From contig JAJKFH010002198.1 of assembly GCA_023333565.1 (NCBI GenBank), forward strand, positions 806,001 to 870,000: DNA of 64,000 nucleotides, read 5' to 3'. Within the stretch, counting starts at the first letter, position 1. Each line of letters opens with the position of its first letter. The DNA comes from Puffinus mauretanicus. Its lineage: Eukaryota > Chordata > Aves > Procellariiformes > Procellariidae. The notes beneath the pieces were generated by a model. The model was not told where the DNA came from. It did no database searches and saw only the letters and a list, made by a program, of their open reading frames with translations. The position numbers and the translations under genes were made by a program. This document shows, in pieces, positions 37,088 to 49,869 of the stretch.

Positions 37088-40000
37088 ACCAGCTGTCCTC
37101 CCTACCTCCCCCCCCCGAGGATGAACCCTTAGCAGTAATCAGCTATGGAGTAAATGGCACAGCTAGTCCAAAGGGAACAGTCTCTTACTTACAATTTTAA
37201 AATGATATGATTTCTTTCAGAATGTAAATACTAAATGGTCTTAAAGAGGTCAGAAATGCAAGCTGCCAAATGCTTTAGATACCCAGGTTTAATTATTCAA
37301 AGTGGTTTTTTCTATTAAGTCTAAGGAACAAAAGTAAAATTAAGAATAATGTACCAGCCTTACCTGAAAAATTGAAAAGTTGTAAACATGACTATTGCAG
37401 TGCTAAATTCTAATAAAGTATCATCTAAGATTAGTGCATGAGATGCTGGGTATGACAAAGTTTGTTTTAAGTGTCTTTCTGGTGCAAGATTTAAAAAGCC
37501 TACTCAACTACTGGAAGCATGATTCATCCAAATGAATTTAGGTTAAATACTTTTTTTAATCCCAGTGACTAAATAGAAATCTGATAATCTGCCTGAAAAT
37601 GTAATCCTGTATTTAAAGGTGTATACTGTAAATATGTAAGCTTTGTAGTTTATATGTAATATAAAGTATGTTTAGGGAAAGGAAAAATAGCTTTGTATCT
37701 GCTATGAAGTTGATTCAAGACTTAATAATATTCTCAGGTTTTACTGGTTTAGTTTTTTGCTTTGTTCTCCTGCCAATTTTTTGGCAAAAAAAATAGAGTT
37801 TGTTCATTCAGAAGTAGTCATCCTGGCTCTTATAATACTACTGCTGAAAAAGTATTGAATAATTTAGTCAGAAGTCTGATGCAGTACAGCTTTGGTGAAA
37901 TCACAGGTTTTGTGTGTGTGTTTAGTACTAACTTATATGCCTCAACTAATTTTTGGCACAGTTTGGTTCAGGTGATGTGTCATAGCTGTGTCACAGGTTG
38001 TTTACCACACCAGTAAGTCTGTGCACCATTCTAGAGTGAAATACGTGCTCTTGCATGCTCCATAAGGATTGTTTGTGAAGGATGAAGATAACAACTTTGA
38101 CCTTTAATTGAAATGTAATGCTGAAATATCTCCAGATATATATTAGAGTTTACTCATAATGAAATAAGCTTGTGTTCTGAAATCTCTGCATCCATGTTTA
38201 TGGAGCCTGAATACTTTCAGTGAACAAAATATGACAGCAAGCAAGGTTTATGCAAGGATTCCTAAACTGGAATATTTTTTTTCATGGTGGTGGATTTTTT
38301 TTTTTTTTTTAAGCCTTTTTCCTTTTGATTCATTATCAATATACTCTGTAGATCAGGTTTTGCTCACTGAAATCCACCTTTCAAACTGTGCCATTACACC
38401 GGTAGTATAACTTAAAATGAGTTGCTTTCAGAAAGTTATGAATTATTTGCTGTGGTTTACATAATGTATTAGCATGTCTGCTGCATCTGTGTTCAAGACA
38501 GGGTTTTATTCCTTCATCCATGTGATATAAAAATAAACTATTAAAAAGGGAGGCTTTTAGCATTAGTCTGTGCTTCTGGCTTTCATCCTGTCATGCCATC
38601 AAAAATGAAGTTTGGGGAAAATGAAGGCAGGGAAAAAGGTCAGTCTGGTCTCTAGGTGAAATAATTGATGGGAGCAGCTTCCTGGGAAATAGAACTAAAG
38701 TGAGAAGGTGGCTGGATAATATAGATTTTTCTGCATCTGGTTAATGTTCGTATTGCAGCATTTGCAGTGTTTTGAAATATCGGGACAAAATTCAGTTGCC
38801 CATATATCTTACGACTCCTACAGCGATGTGATATTTTGCCGCACATAATTTTCTTATACTTCATGACCGTGTTGAGAATACTGAAAACAATTAAGGATGA
38901 AACTTACCATGGACTTTTTACATAAAAAAAGGTTTGGAGAAGACAAATGGGTACTGACAACTTTATACCCACTTGATAGGGGCAGATGTAAGAAGAGCCA
39001 GTTATGGAGTTGTGCCCTGAAGGATATGTTTCTAGTGCTTGTATAAGGTGTGCTCTGGTCAGAACTGCGGCTGCATAACATGTACCGGTGGGAGACATGA
39101 TGCACAGTTTTGCTGGATTTCCAGGCTTGCTCCACTACATAGAGTGGTGATGGGGAGCTACCATACCTAAAGGAATTCTCTAGATCTTGCACTTGAGTTT
39201 TCAGTGTACTGTAAATCTGTTGTTAAGAACATTTTACTTAAACATGTTTTCCAATGTTGCTGTGCCACCTGGGGATACAGCTGCATAGTCAGCCCTATTG
39301 TATCATCTGATAATGAAGTGGACAACTCGGAGATGAGTGCTGTCTACTCCCCTGGAACTGTGCCAGAGGCTCCACTTCCCCTCTGCTCACCAAGATACAC
39401 CTCAGTTATATGACTAAAGCTTTTAGATCCATGAGAATGAGACTCACAGCAGAAGGTTGGCAATCTCTGGTGTAGATCCTTATTCAGTTGAAGAGGATCC
39501 TGTGATAAATCCTGTGTTGAAATCCACAGCACTTCTGCCTCCATTGCCACAGTAGGATGGCTTTCTTAGTAGTCATGACTTTAACTCAATAGTGCTAACC
39601 TTTTGGATAGCTCAGAGATGTTCTGAGACCATGTGTGGCAGCCTTTTCTCCCCTTATGTGATGGGATGTGGCGTTCATCACATGACTTTTATGTGATAGT
39701 TCTCCCTGTCACAGGATAGGTGGTGGTACATGTGTGTCAGGCTACCAGGCTAGAGGTTGCTGACCTGTTCCTTCCTATGACTGGACATACACATATCCAG
39801 TTACAGGGAGAACGCTCTTTTGGCCATATAATGGGTATTTATTTGGCCAGGTGATGACTGAGAATGGACATTCATTTGGGAAAAATGGCAAGAAGGAGGA
39901 TGCTGTAGGACTACACCTCCGATTTAACTTTTTCCCTGTCAATACTTCTAATAGGTTTTGTTGTGGTCCTTCCTGTTCAGAAAGGAAAAATCTATGTAAT

Positions 40001-43000
40001 GCACTATAGATTTTAGCAGCATTAGTTCTGGAGAGAAAGTTTTTGAAGAATATATGCTTGATTTGGCCCAAACTGAGGGTCTGAGCCATTGGGTCTTGAG
40101 TAACCAAAGAGCTACTACTCTGCAGACCTCTGACTCATTCAGGTAAGAATGAAGGATCTTCCATTGGCTCAAAGTGGCCTGCAAAATTTATGTCAGAAAA
40201 AGGAATGCTTCTCATCTTTTTTTTCTTTTCACTGGAGAAATAGAAGAGACTAATTTTAGAGTGTGCTAAAAAACTCCATGACGAAAAGGTCCTGTAAGTC
40301 AGTTAAACTTTGTTAGGTTCTTTTCTGACTCTACTAAACTTGTTGTATGCACTAATGTTAATTTTCTTATTTTTTCTCTTTGTAGGATTGTCAAAAGTGA
40401 TAGGCATGTTAAAAAGAAACGTTTTTTTGTCCTACTCTTCATTCCACTATTACACAGGATCCATCACAAAAGCAGCACTTGCATCTAATAATTCTTCCAC
40501 TACAGCACAGGTAGAGAGAAAATTGGTTTCCTTGCACATGCAAAGCATGAGAAAATGAGTTCTATGTGAGGGATGAATACAACACACTAGGAATGCTATA
40601 GGCAGGATATATTAAGGTCTCTGCTAGCATCTGTTTGCTGCAGAGGTCATCATGACATGATGTTTGTAGTTAGCTGCTTCCCTTTGTGCACTTGAGCTGG
40701 TCGTGGACCGTATTTCCCCTGTCGCTCAGTGCTGGTGTGGTCCTGTAGCCAGCAAGTGATGGGGAGTTCCCTCACCTATGGCTGCACCTCATGTATACCT
40801 TCTGTTTCAACGTTATTCATGTATTAATCATCTAAAGCTAATTGCTCAGTTTGGGCTCCTAGGAAGTTATAGAAGAGCTTGAAAGATTGAGTCCTGAAAG
40901 AATCTTTTGTCTTAGTGATTCTGGTGGATTTGATGGTTTTGGAATTGACAGGTAATTGCTGTATTGCTAGATTCTGAGAAAGAGGGCAGTCATAATTTTG
41001 GGTTAAAAGTTTGTTGGAAGGAAAGAAAAAATACAAGGAAACTGTTATTATGAATGTAGTTTCGGATGGATTGAGAACACGTGCTCTAAGGTGACAGCAG
41101 TTCATTCCTCTGATGCTGGCAATAACATCGTTTGTAGTGTGTGCCATTGCACAAACCCATTGTTTGTTCTTTCCTTTGAAGAAAAAAAACCCCACAAAAC
41201 CACCTCCACAAGGTTGATATTTATAACTTTTACCAAATGTGTATTTAGATATTTTACTTCATATAGGGAGGAGCAGTACTGCAATCTAATAGGACACATG
41301 CATGTACAGTTAAGTGCGTGGAAACAATAAACAAATTTAAGAGTGTACCAGGATAAACATGAATCTTTCTACTGTATCAATTTCAGAAATTCCTGAAGTC
41401 ATGGCAAATGCAAATAATCTAACTGAAGAAATTAGTTTTGATACCATGCATCATAAGAGAGAACATGCAATTTTTTAACTGTGTTATGGAAGGAAGTTGT
41501 TATACAATACTTCAGAATTTATATGACTTTGTGTTACATCAATGTCTGTAGTCAGTTTTGGTTTGTTAGCATATCACAAGTCCCCAAAATGCTATACCTC
41601 TTTCATAAATTTACTAATGAAGTTGGCTTCATTGTTGATGTATGTAAAAGATACCTGCAAGATGCTGCTTGAGAAAGTACTTTATAGAAATAGATAATTA
41701 TAGGGAAAAAATTACTTCTCTGGAACGATAGTACATGTTATTAATTTACCAGTGGTGTAAAGGTTTTCCGAGTAGTTTGTTTCCTATTTGTAACACACTA
41801 TTTTTTCTAATAACCTTTGTGTCTTCAGAAAGCAATTTTAGATCAAAATGTTTTACTGGGCATATTACACTAGGAATTTTAATACAGAACTAATATAGGC
41901 CACTATTGTAGAAGTTTGTTTCATAGCTTAAAAATTATTTGCTCTTGCAGAAGCATGGGAACTATGAAAACTTTCCAAAGACATAGGTTTTCTTGTCTAT
42001 TTACTACAATTTAAATTGTGTGCATGGTTGCCACTATTGTGAATCATACCCATGTTTCTTTAAAGGTGTCCAGAAGAGGTGACGATATTAATTTACCTGC
42101 TGCTAAATACTATCCTACTCAGAAAGTAATGCAGAAGTGACTCAGACATCAGAAATGAAAACAAAGTCAGTTGCTTAGGGCTAAATCTTGCAAGCGCTTA
42201 CTACTGGGTGTGGTGTGTTGTGACTTTCCTGGGATTAATCACACCCTAAACAGACAAAAAAATATTCCAGTTCGCCCTCCTCCTCCTCCCCACTACTCCT
42301 CCATTTTCTGTGGAAATAAAAAGGCTTCAGGGGATTTTGTGTTAACTGTCTCCAAACAAAGCTGTAGGCAGTGTGTGTGGTAACGTTTGTTTGCAAGAAT
42401 GGACAGCTTAGGTACACCTGGAAGCTCTTGGTCAAAAATACACATTGTGGGCTATGCTCTTAGCGTTGCCCAAAGAAACCTTCAGCAGGAGGTGCTCAAG
42501 TCTCCCGAGGATGCTCTCAGCTAGGAGCTCCGAGGGGAGGGCCGGGGCCAAGGCTGGTGCTCACTGCCCCGCCCCTGCCTGTGCCCACCACTGGTGAATA
42601 TTTTGCTTCGCTAACGGGTTGCTGCGTAACATTTTGCTTCCAGGCCTGACTGAAGAAGGGCAGTGGAAAGTATATGGTGAAAATGAATTGGCACAGCAGC
42701 TTAGTTTGGGGAGGGTTCATTGAAGCTGTCAAATGACTTTCCTCAAGTATTATTTTAAAAAAAAAACCAACAGTGCAATCCATGTCATTGTAAGTGAAAA
42801 ATGGGAGTTAACCCATTGTTCTCTGTTTTAAAGACAGGCTCTTTCCAGTTTGCTTTACTGTAAACTTTCCTGCTGAGTAAGAATTATGTTAGGATATTGG
42901 AACTGTCTGCGCCGTACTGAGATGTCATAGTAACAGGAGTTGAGCGTTCTTGCCAATTCTGCTTTACATTTTGGTATTAAGCGTTGCACAAAAAACAGAG

Positions 43001-45247
43001 CAGAGATTTTGATCTAGACTGCATCTTAGCAATTGGGGGAAGGAGGGTGCATTCAGTCAGCATTAATTTCAAAGAGGAATCCTGACCAAAACCATGAAGC
43101 TGCATTTCTGTTAGGTATAAGAGGTTTCATAACCTAAACCTATTGAACTGTCTGACTTTAAAAAAAGCAGCTGCTGTTGCTTTTAATAGTCCAAGTGAGA
43201 CCCACAGCTGAATATGGCAAACTTGCAGAGTCTAGATATGGAGATCCTACCCTGAGCTTACATAGGTCTCTTGTATTTTCAGTAGTGGCATGTATATTTT
43301 CTGCTGAGTCTCTGATCTCAGACTATGTTGTGTAAATGTGTATGTATTTTTTAAATCAAAAGCATAATTTCTGAATGGACACTGTACTCTAGGGAAATGG
43401 ATACAGGACATAAAAGACTGTGCTTAGCTTAAAATTTTTACTACCTTTAGGGCTTGACATTCATAAGGCTGCAGAGAGAGGCATATCATTTATTGTGTTA
43501 TAAACACTCTTCTACCTTAAATTCTAAAATAGTTGTTTCCTGGTGGAGACTTGGAATATAAACTGACATACCTGACAGTTAATTAAAATTCAGTGTTGTT
43601 TGTTCTTGCTTAAATTAGTGAAGAAAAGCTTCTAGGAAAGCTTTAGAGAATAACATTCTGAAGATTTCAAATTATTTTGAAAGATGAGAATTCCCATGAC
43701 TCAATTACTTAAAGAGTTGAAACATAATTCAGATGCTCCTTTACCACCTGTCACATTTTTAGAGTGAGTATTTTCTCTCTCTCATAAATAAATAAAAGGA
43801 GTGAAGTGCACAGAGAACCTCGTATTTTCTTTTTTACCTAGCAGGTTGTTTTCTGAATCCTAGCTAGTGAACTACATGCACGTACTACTTCTATTATAGC
43901 GTTGTAACCCACCTGGACAAATGCATACCTAGTGGGAGTCCAATTGTTTCATTAAGTTACACCAGGAATTGGCCAGTATTGTTGTACAAACCTGACAAAA
44001 ACATGTGTAATTGGTTTTGTTTGTAATGTGAAATCACTGATTAGCCAGTTAATACCATTTTCTTTCCCATGCACGCAGCCTCCCCCACACAGAAAGATGC
44101 AAAAAAAAAGTATAAAAATAAGTGTTAAGCTATGACAATTAGGTCTCCAGATGTCTGATTCCTTGGTTTAGAAAACTGCACAAGAGCTTATCTATTCCTG
44201 AAATAAAAATGATTTAGATAGTCCAAAACTTCTTTCACGATTGCCCATCTGCCAGGGTGTGCATTTCATTTTTCATGTAGTAAGTAAAATTTCTGAATAA
44301 TTCTTTAAATCATTGCTGCACAGCTCATTACACAGATCTCATGCTTGCTAATACTGACAAACAGAAGGCAAAAGGACTGGCAAAGCATGCGGAGCACCCA
44401 TACAAGGCTTGCAAGGCAGAAAGTCCATCATGGAGAGGGGAATAGTTCAGTGGATTTATGCAGGGTATTAACCACTTCACCTGTATTATTTCCCTGTTGC
44501 CCCTTTCAAGAAATGCAGATACATATTGAGGGGGATGGGAAAGGCAATTTTCCAAGCTTTCTTGTTGGGTTTGTGCCGTTAATTTCCCCTCTAAATCAGG
44601 TACTCGGATTTTAAGCTGTCCTTTCACGTTATGTACTCTAGTTGAGCGGACTGGATTCATACCTGCGTTTAGGTAGGCAGACATCTCTAATCTTAATGCT
44701 TAAATTTAGAGTCTTACCTTGTTCAGATTTTGGAAAGGTCACTTCTGCATGAGTCTGACAGGTTGTGGGTGCTGACACATTGGCAAATCAAGACCTTTCT
44801 ATACTTTATACTGAAGTCACAACAGGAAAAGAGGAATCTTACTGATTTATGTTCCCAAAACTGTGGACTGACTCTTGCATACTTTGCTGGAGGTGCAGTT
44901 AATCAAAACAGCTGCAGCTCAGAACACCTGGAAGTTGTGCAACTCTTAAATGTCTAAATGTAAATTTAAGAATCTAATTTTAAGCAGGCAGATTTGATCA
45001 TTTTGCCCTTGGTTACCCAGGAAACCAGTTAATTACTGTGCATTTGCTTCAGCACTCTGCCTGGAGCTTTTAAAACGTTTTATTATAATTTTTCTTTTAT
45101 TTTGTCTTAAGCTAGTGTTTGTAGAAAGGGCTGGCTTGACAGCTCTGGCAAATGAAATAGTCTGCCTGCCCACGGAATATGTGCTCCCTAGACAGTGGCA
45201 GTCCAAACTTCCTCATGCTGTTTTGTCAGTGTGCTACAACTCTTCTT

Positions 45248-45293
45248 GGGGGGGGGGGAGTGGAGAGGGGAGGAGTTGGAGGAGGAGGTAGGG
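45248..45293 (+). repeat. G-rich tract with an 11-G run
   Basis: Eleven consecutive G are followed by GAGGGGAGGAG- and GGAGGAGGTAGGG-like units, nearly all purine. The spacing of G runs is compatible with G-quadruplex formation on the plus strand. It is a simple repeat, and the antisense Pro/Thr-rich open frame across it is an artefact. Confidence 0.8.
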
Positions 45294-48200
45294 TCCTTGT
45301 ACCATCAAGTCTTTGCCACCAAAATGTGTCAGCATTGTCAGGAAAAGATGACCTGTATTTTCCTTCCAGCATAGAAAACAGTGCAGCTAAAAACTGGATG
45401 AACTCAAGCTCTGGAAACCTATACCCAGTTTGCAAACCATCCTCAAGATCACAAACCTGCCATGTTGCAGTCGACATTGGTGACAGATGATCTCATGAAC
45501 TAAGCAGAGTTTTCTTTGCTCAGTGCTGATGCGAAAGGATTTTCCAAGAGTTCTGGTGCTGAAGCCTTCAGCAAAAAGTCCTGGGATGATATTTGCAAAT
45601 GAGAGGTGGAAGTGGGAAATCTGGGAATTTACTCTAAAATGTTAAAATTGCAGCCTGTTGTGCTTCACTTTCCAAGTGCTGATCAGAGTATCAGTTTATT
45701 ACTTCCGTTTGTCTTGGTGATGACTTTTGTTGAGACAGATGTATAATACATAATCCTGATAGCTACAAATCACCTGGCACTCCTAGAAAAAATCATCTAG
45801 GAAGCAGTCAGTCTTTTCAACAAAGAATTGTGTATTTGCTTTCCAAGTGGTTTACAGGCCTTCTGGTTCAGTTAGTTAGTAGCCTAAAAACCATGGAAGA
45901 TTACTGACAGAATAATACTGCTGTTCTTTAGTGATCACTGTGAATTAACAAATGTTTCAACAGAAATAACAAGGCAATAAGAATGGAGCATATCTGTGAC
46001 ATCTTTTAATTTCACAAATCTTTGCTCTATCATGACTGAAAATTGAAATACAGAAAGAATGTTCACATCATCCAACTTCAAGCATCTGGCTTAAATAGCT
46101 ACAATGTTTCATAATTGTTGTTCTGTGCAGCTTCTGTAGTTACGAGAGAGGTTATCCAGGAAGCTGTCAAGACCATCTCTATTCAGACTGTGCTTCTAAG
46201 GCAGCTTAAATGATCCAGTCCAGGCTGCATATTGCTGCCCAGCCTCAGGCCACACAGCCCCATCCTTTTCCTCCAGCCAGAGCCATCACTTGTAATGAAT
46301 CAGTTCTGGAAGTTGCTTGCTTGAAAACCAACCAAGAGTTTTGGGGTAGAAGACATTGGCTACTGCAAGGGAGAGTTTTGCAGACTTCAATTTGGCAAGG
46401 CATCTGTGTTTTGGCTTGTAAAGGCAAGAGTATTGCTAAGCATAAATGAAAATGACAGTATGTTAAGGCTGTGGGAGCACAAAAGAAAACACTGGAATTT
46501 ACTCTCTGGTCACAAAAGTTGCTTGGGGGACTCTTGTTCTTTGAATGCTGTTTTGAATTTAAAAAATCATTTTTCATAGCTTTTTCTATCAGGTTATACT
46601 TTCAAGTTCATCACGTAATTTCTGAGAAAGAGCTGTAAATTCTACTGGTTTTCCTCCTGCAGAATGTGTAATACAAAGATTCTTACATTACTGGTGCTCT
46701 AAACTTATGAACCTTTTCGGCATCTAAATTCAAGATTCATTGCTGCTTTTAATGTTACTCTAACAATGGTGCATTGATGTAACTCTAATTGGGTTATCGG
46801 CATTGGTCTCGTACATGTTGCATCTTCTTTAAATGAAGAGAAGCAGGAGAGTGCATAGGAGAAAATGGAAAACATCTCATTCGTTATCTGAATTAGAATA
46901 TGTGCTTCCTACCTGAATAATCAATATTTTAGAAGGCAAGGAGCACTACTTTTGCTGTCTTGATGCCTATTAGGCGTTCTTAAGTTTTAGAAACCAGTAA
47001 CCCAGAAAAGAATTCCATAGTGGATTTGCATTTGTAGGTGTAAGGAACGTGGGTCTGTTACGGAGATGTTAGAATGTATTTATAAATTAGGAGTGAGATC
47101 CTGCTTCATAACACTGTAAAAATTTTCATTTTTGAAACCTAGTGAACCTTATTTTACTGGTGTCAACTGATTTTTAATTTTTTAAATTTTTTTTTTTTTT
47201 TTGAGTAACTCCATTTTTTACGTAGCTGGTTCTGTGATCCTAGGATCATGGCCTGGTAAACTCTGAATTATTCACAGAATTGGTGTAGATCGTGTATTTT
47301 TACTGCTGGGTGGTTTGCCCACTGCAAATACCCCTCAAACCTGAATAAAGAAGAAAGAGACTATATTTAGAGCATGACAGTGCTGTTAAATTGCAGAAGA
47401 GACTAGATTCTTGCTTACTCTGTTGAGATTGGCCAAAGAAATAGCCAGAAATTGCCCAGCTGCAATGGATTGCCTGTATTTGTTTCTCCTCTGTGTTGGC
47501 CAACCACAGACAGACACATTTTACCTAGCTGTAAGATGGTGATGACAGTTATCTTCCCTATGTGGTTTATTAGTTGCTAATCCTGTTTAGTAGAAACCTT
47601 TATCAATTACAGCCTTGTCAAGCTTCCAGTGGGACTAGCAGAACTTTTTCATTCACCTAAATGGTATCAACATAGTGAATTTTGTGCCAGTTCCATTAAA
47701 TTCAATGGATCTTGCTTCACTCGCTGACATTGAGTGTATGATTCATCCTATTTCTGAGAATCATACAGATCTTTTGTAATTATACCAACTCAGGGAGCTT
47801 GAAACCTATCCTTTTTACTTTTGTTTCAGTGGTGACGAGTATCTCTACCTTTTGTTATAATCAGACTCTATTCAAAACAAGCAAAAACCGACTTAGTAAA
47901 ATGTGTGTTGAAGGCAATAGAGATACTTCTGAGAACTAGACTTCTCAGGTGGCTCTGAGGTACTGCCAGAATTAATTTATCTTCCATTATTATTTGGGAA
48001 AGAGGAGCAGGCCATATAGCAAAAGTACTTTTGTGTATGTAGTTATGTAGACTCATTTGCATCGATGCTTGTGTTTATATGAAATATATACATATGAAAT
48101 TACATAAATCCATAGATATAAGAGCTGTTCTTATGCTAGACAAGCACTACTTTTTCTCGATAAACTTAATTCTTAAGATAAAAAGCAAGTGGAAAATCTA

Positions 48201-49049
48201 ACTCTTGTCTTCATGAATCTAGTGGGCTTGCTATCTGGAAGCTGTGCTTTGACACAGAACATGTGGCAGTGTGTGGGACTGGGGAGCTCCAAGGTCTTGT
48301 ACGATAATAAAGAAAAATATATGCCTCTGAAGCTAGGACTAATACGTTACTAGCTGGGTTTAGATTGATAGCATTACTTTTTTGGTAGATTGAATTGGAT
48401 GTTGTTTGCATCACATCAGACAGCGCTAGTACTGGTTTTATTTTTCAACATTGGAGCTAGTTTTCCGGATTCATGTTGGTGCTTTTTAGATGTATCTATT
48501 GCTGTTGTTTTTATTGAGATCATTAATTTTAATAAACCCAAGCAACACCAGTAGGTTATTACTGTCATAAATCCAAGTAAAATGGCCTTAAATTTTTAAA
48601 GATTTATGTAAAGGAGTGTCTCAGTCTCCCTCCTCTTCCCATGCCATGGATAAAATTTACTGAACAGCCCAAAAGCTTAAATTTTTTTCAAGTAATACAT
48701 CTCCTTTGTAATGGTGACTAGATAAAGCTGACAGACAAATGTTAATGTTTGCTCTACAATGATGTGCAAGAAGAAAGAAACCTTGAAAAAGTCCTTCAGA
48801 ATAGATACTCCAATGTAAGTCTCCAGGGTGCTGAGAGTTCAGGCTCTTAAAAAGCCTAACAGGTTACTGCACATACACACTCTGAAATTATGGTAAATGC
48901 AAGGTAGTTCAACTAAACATGCGATTTATTGCAATCCAAGGGCATACAAATAGCGTGACTTCATTGATGTGTTTTAAGTTAAATAGCTACAGAATCGGAT
49001 CGTATGGTTGCTCTTCATTTAAAACATTAGGACAGCTTACGTGCAGTCA

Positions 49050-49640
49050 CTCAGAAGCGGTAACTCTGGGTCCCTAAGCCGGAGCAGCTGAGACCCCTCT
49101 GTCACGGTGAGAGCCTGTGTGCAACGCCGTAACCTCCTTGGGTCTGCAAGGCACGCCCCTAAAAATTGTGATCAGTGAGGTCGTCCTTTGGTGCAGATTT
49201 TGAGGGATCAACCACTGCAGTAAAATTCTTTTCCTCCTCCTTTTCCAGGAATGTATTTGCCTTGCTGTGGGAGGTGTAGGCTGCTTTGTACAGTGGGCAG
49301 CATGGGGACCGGAGGCTCTGCAGGTTAACAGGGCCCAGTAGGAGCGGGGACTCTCCATGGGGGCTGTCAGGGCTGCCAGGGCCCATCCCACCACCCCAGC
49401 CAGGGATGAGGGCAGCTGAGGGGGAAGCCCTGGTGCCAGATGTTAGGCCGCAGGTGGCCCCGGCTCAGCGGCGCCCGTGGCAGGGCAGGGCCCTGGGGAG
49501 CTGGAGACTGGCCCTGCTGCGACATCGCGGGGAGCCAACATGGCATCCTGGGCCGTGGGCAAGTGGGGGGAGCCTCAGGGGGCTGATGAGGACCTGTAAG
49601 GCTGGTGGGTGCCTTTGGAGCCCTGCTACCACCTGTGCTA
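49050..49640. other. GC-rich block of unknown origin
   Basis: About 600 bases with clearly raised G+C and roughly 20 scattered CpGs (for example CCCCGGCTCAGCGGCGCCCG near 49456), set in AT-rich DNA. A 123-codon open frame (49286-49657, plus) and overlapping minus-strand frames cross it, rich in Pro, Gly, Arg and Ala as GC-rich DNA gives by chance. It could be a decaying CpG island or an old GC-rich insertion that I do not recognise. It lies just upstream of an ancient CR1. Confidence 0.4.
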
Positions 49641-49869
49641 TAGGGGCATTTCCTTAGTGCTGTGTGTACTGTCATCTATTATGTATCTTGAAGCTGTTGA
49701 ACTCGGAAGAAAATACAAGTGGTGGACATTCACTATTGGTATTTTGTCTTGTAAGTGAATATGTTATTAATGTTGAGCAGGCAGTGTGTCTTACAACAGT
49801 AAGACACAGTCTTGGAGTGTTTAGCCAGCGTTGCGCTCCAGGAGAGGCGTACCAAGAACATGAGAGCAG

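Larger units (their letters stand above)
33533..49049. other. Unique AT-rich sequence with simple repeats
   Basis: About 15.5 kb, the longest stretch without a recognised mobile element. It holds the exon-like segment at 34957-35041, many homopolymer tracts (34157-34172 T, 34396-34414 A, 34697-34715 A, 35900-35916 T, 38295-38310 T, 47187-47202 T), a GTT/ATT repeat, a long purine tract at 37041-37087, a small GC-box patch at 42567-42575 and a G-rich tract at 45248-45293. Open frames such as 38854-39192 (minus) have no supporting structure. Confidence 0.55.

Noticed and set aside
39600..39780. Short repeated ATGTGAT/ATCACAT units suggesting a DNA transposon
   Set aside because: No terminal inverted repeats or target-site duplication could be defined.
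40458..40510. Exon-like segment with a strong acceptor (ATTCCACTATTACACAG)
   Set aside because: The frame needed after the segment at 34957-35041 hits a stop, and joining it to the segment at 15928-16011 would create a TGA. Only 53 nt with a moderate donor.
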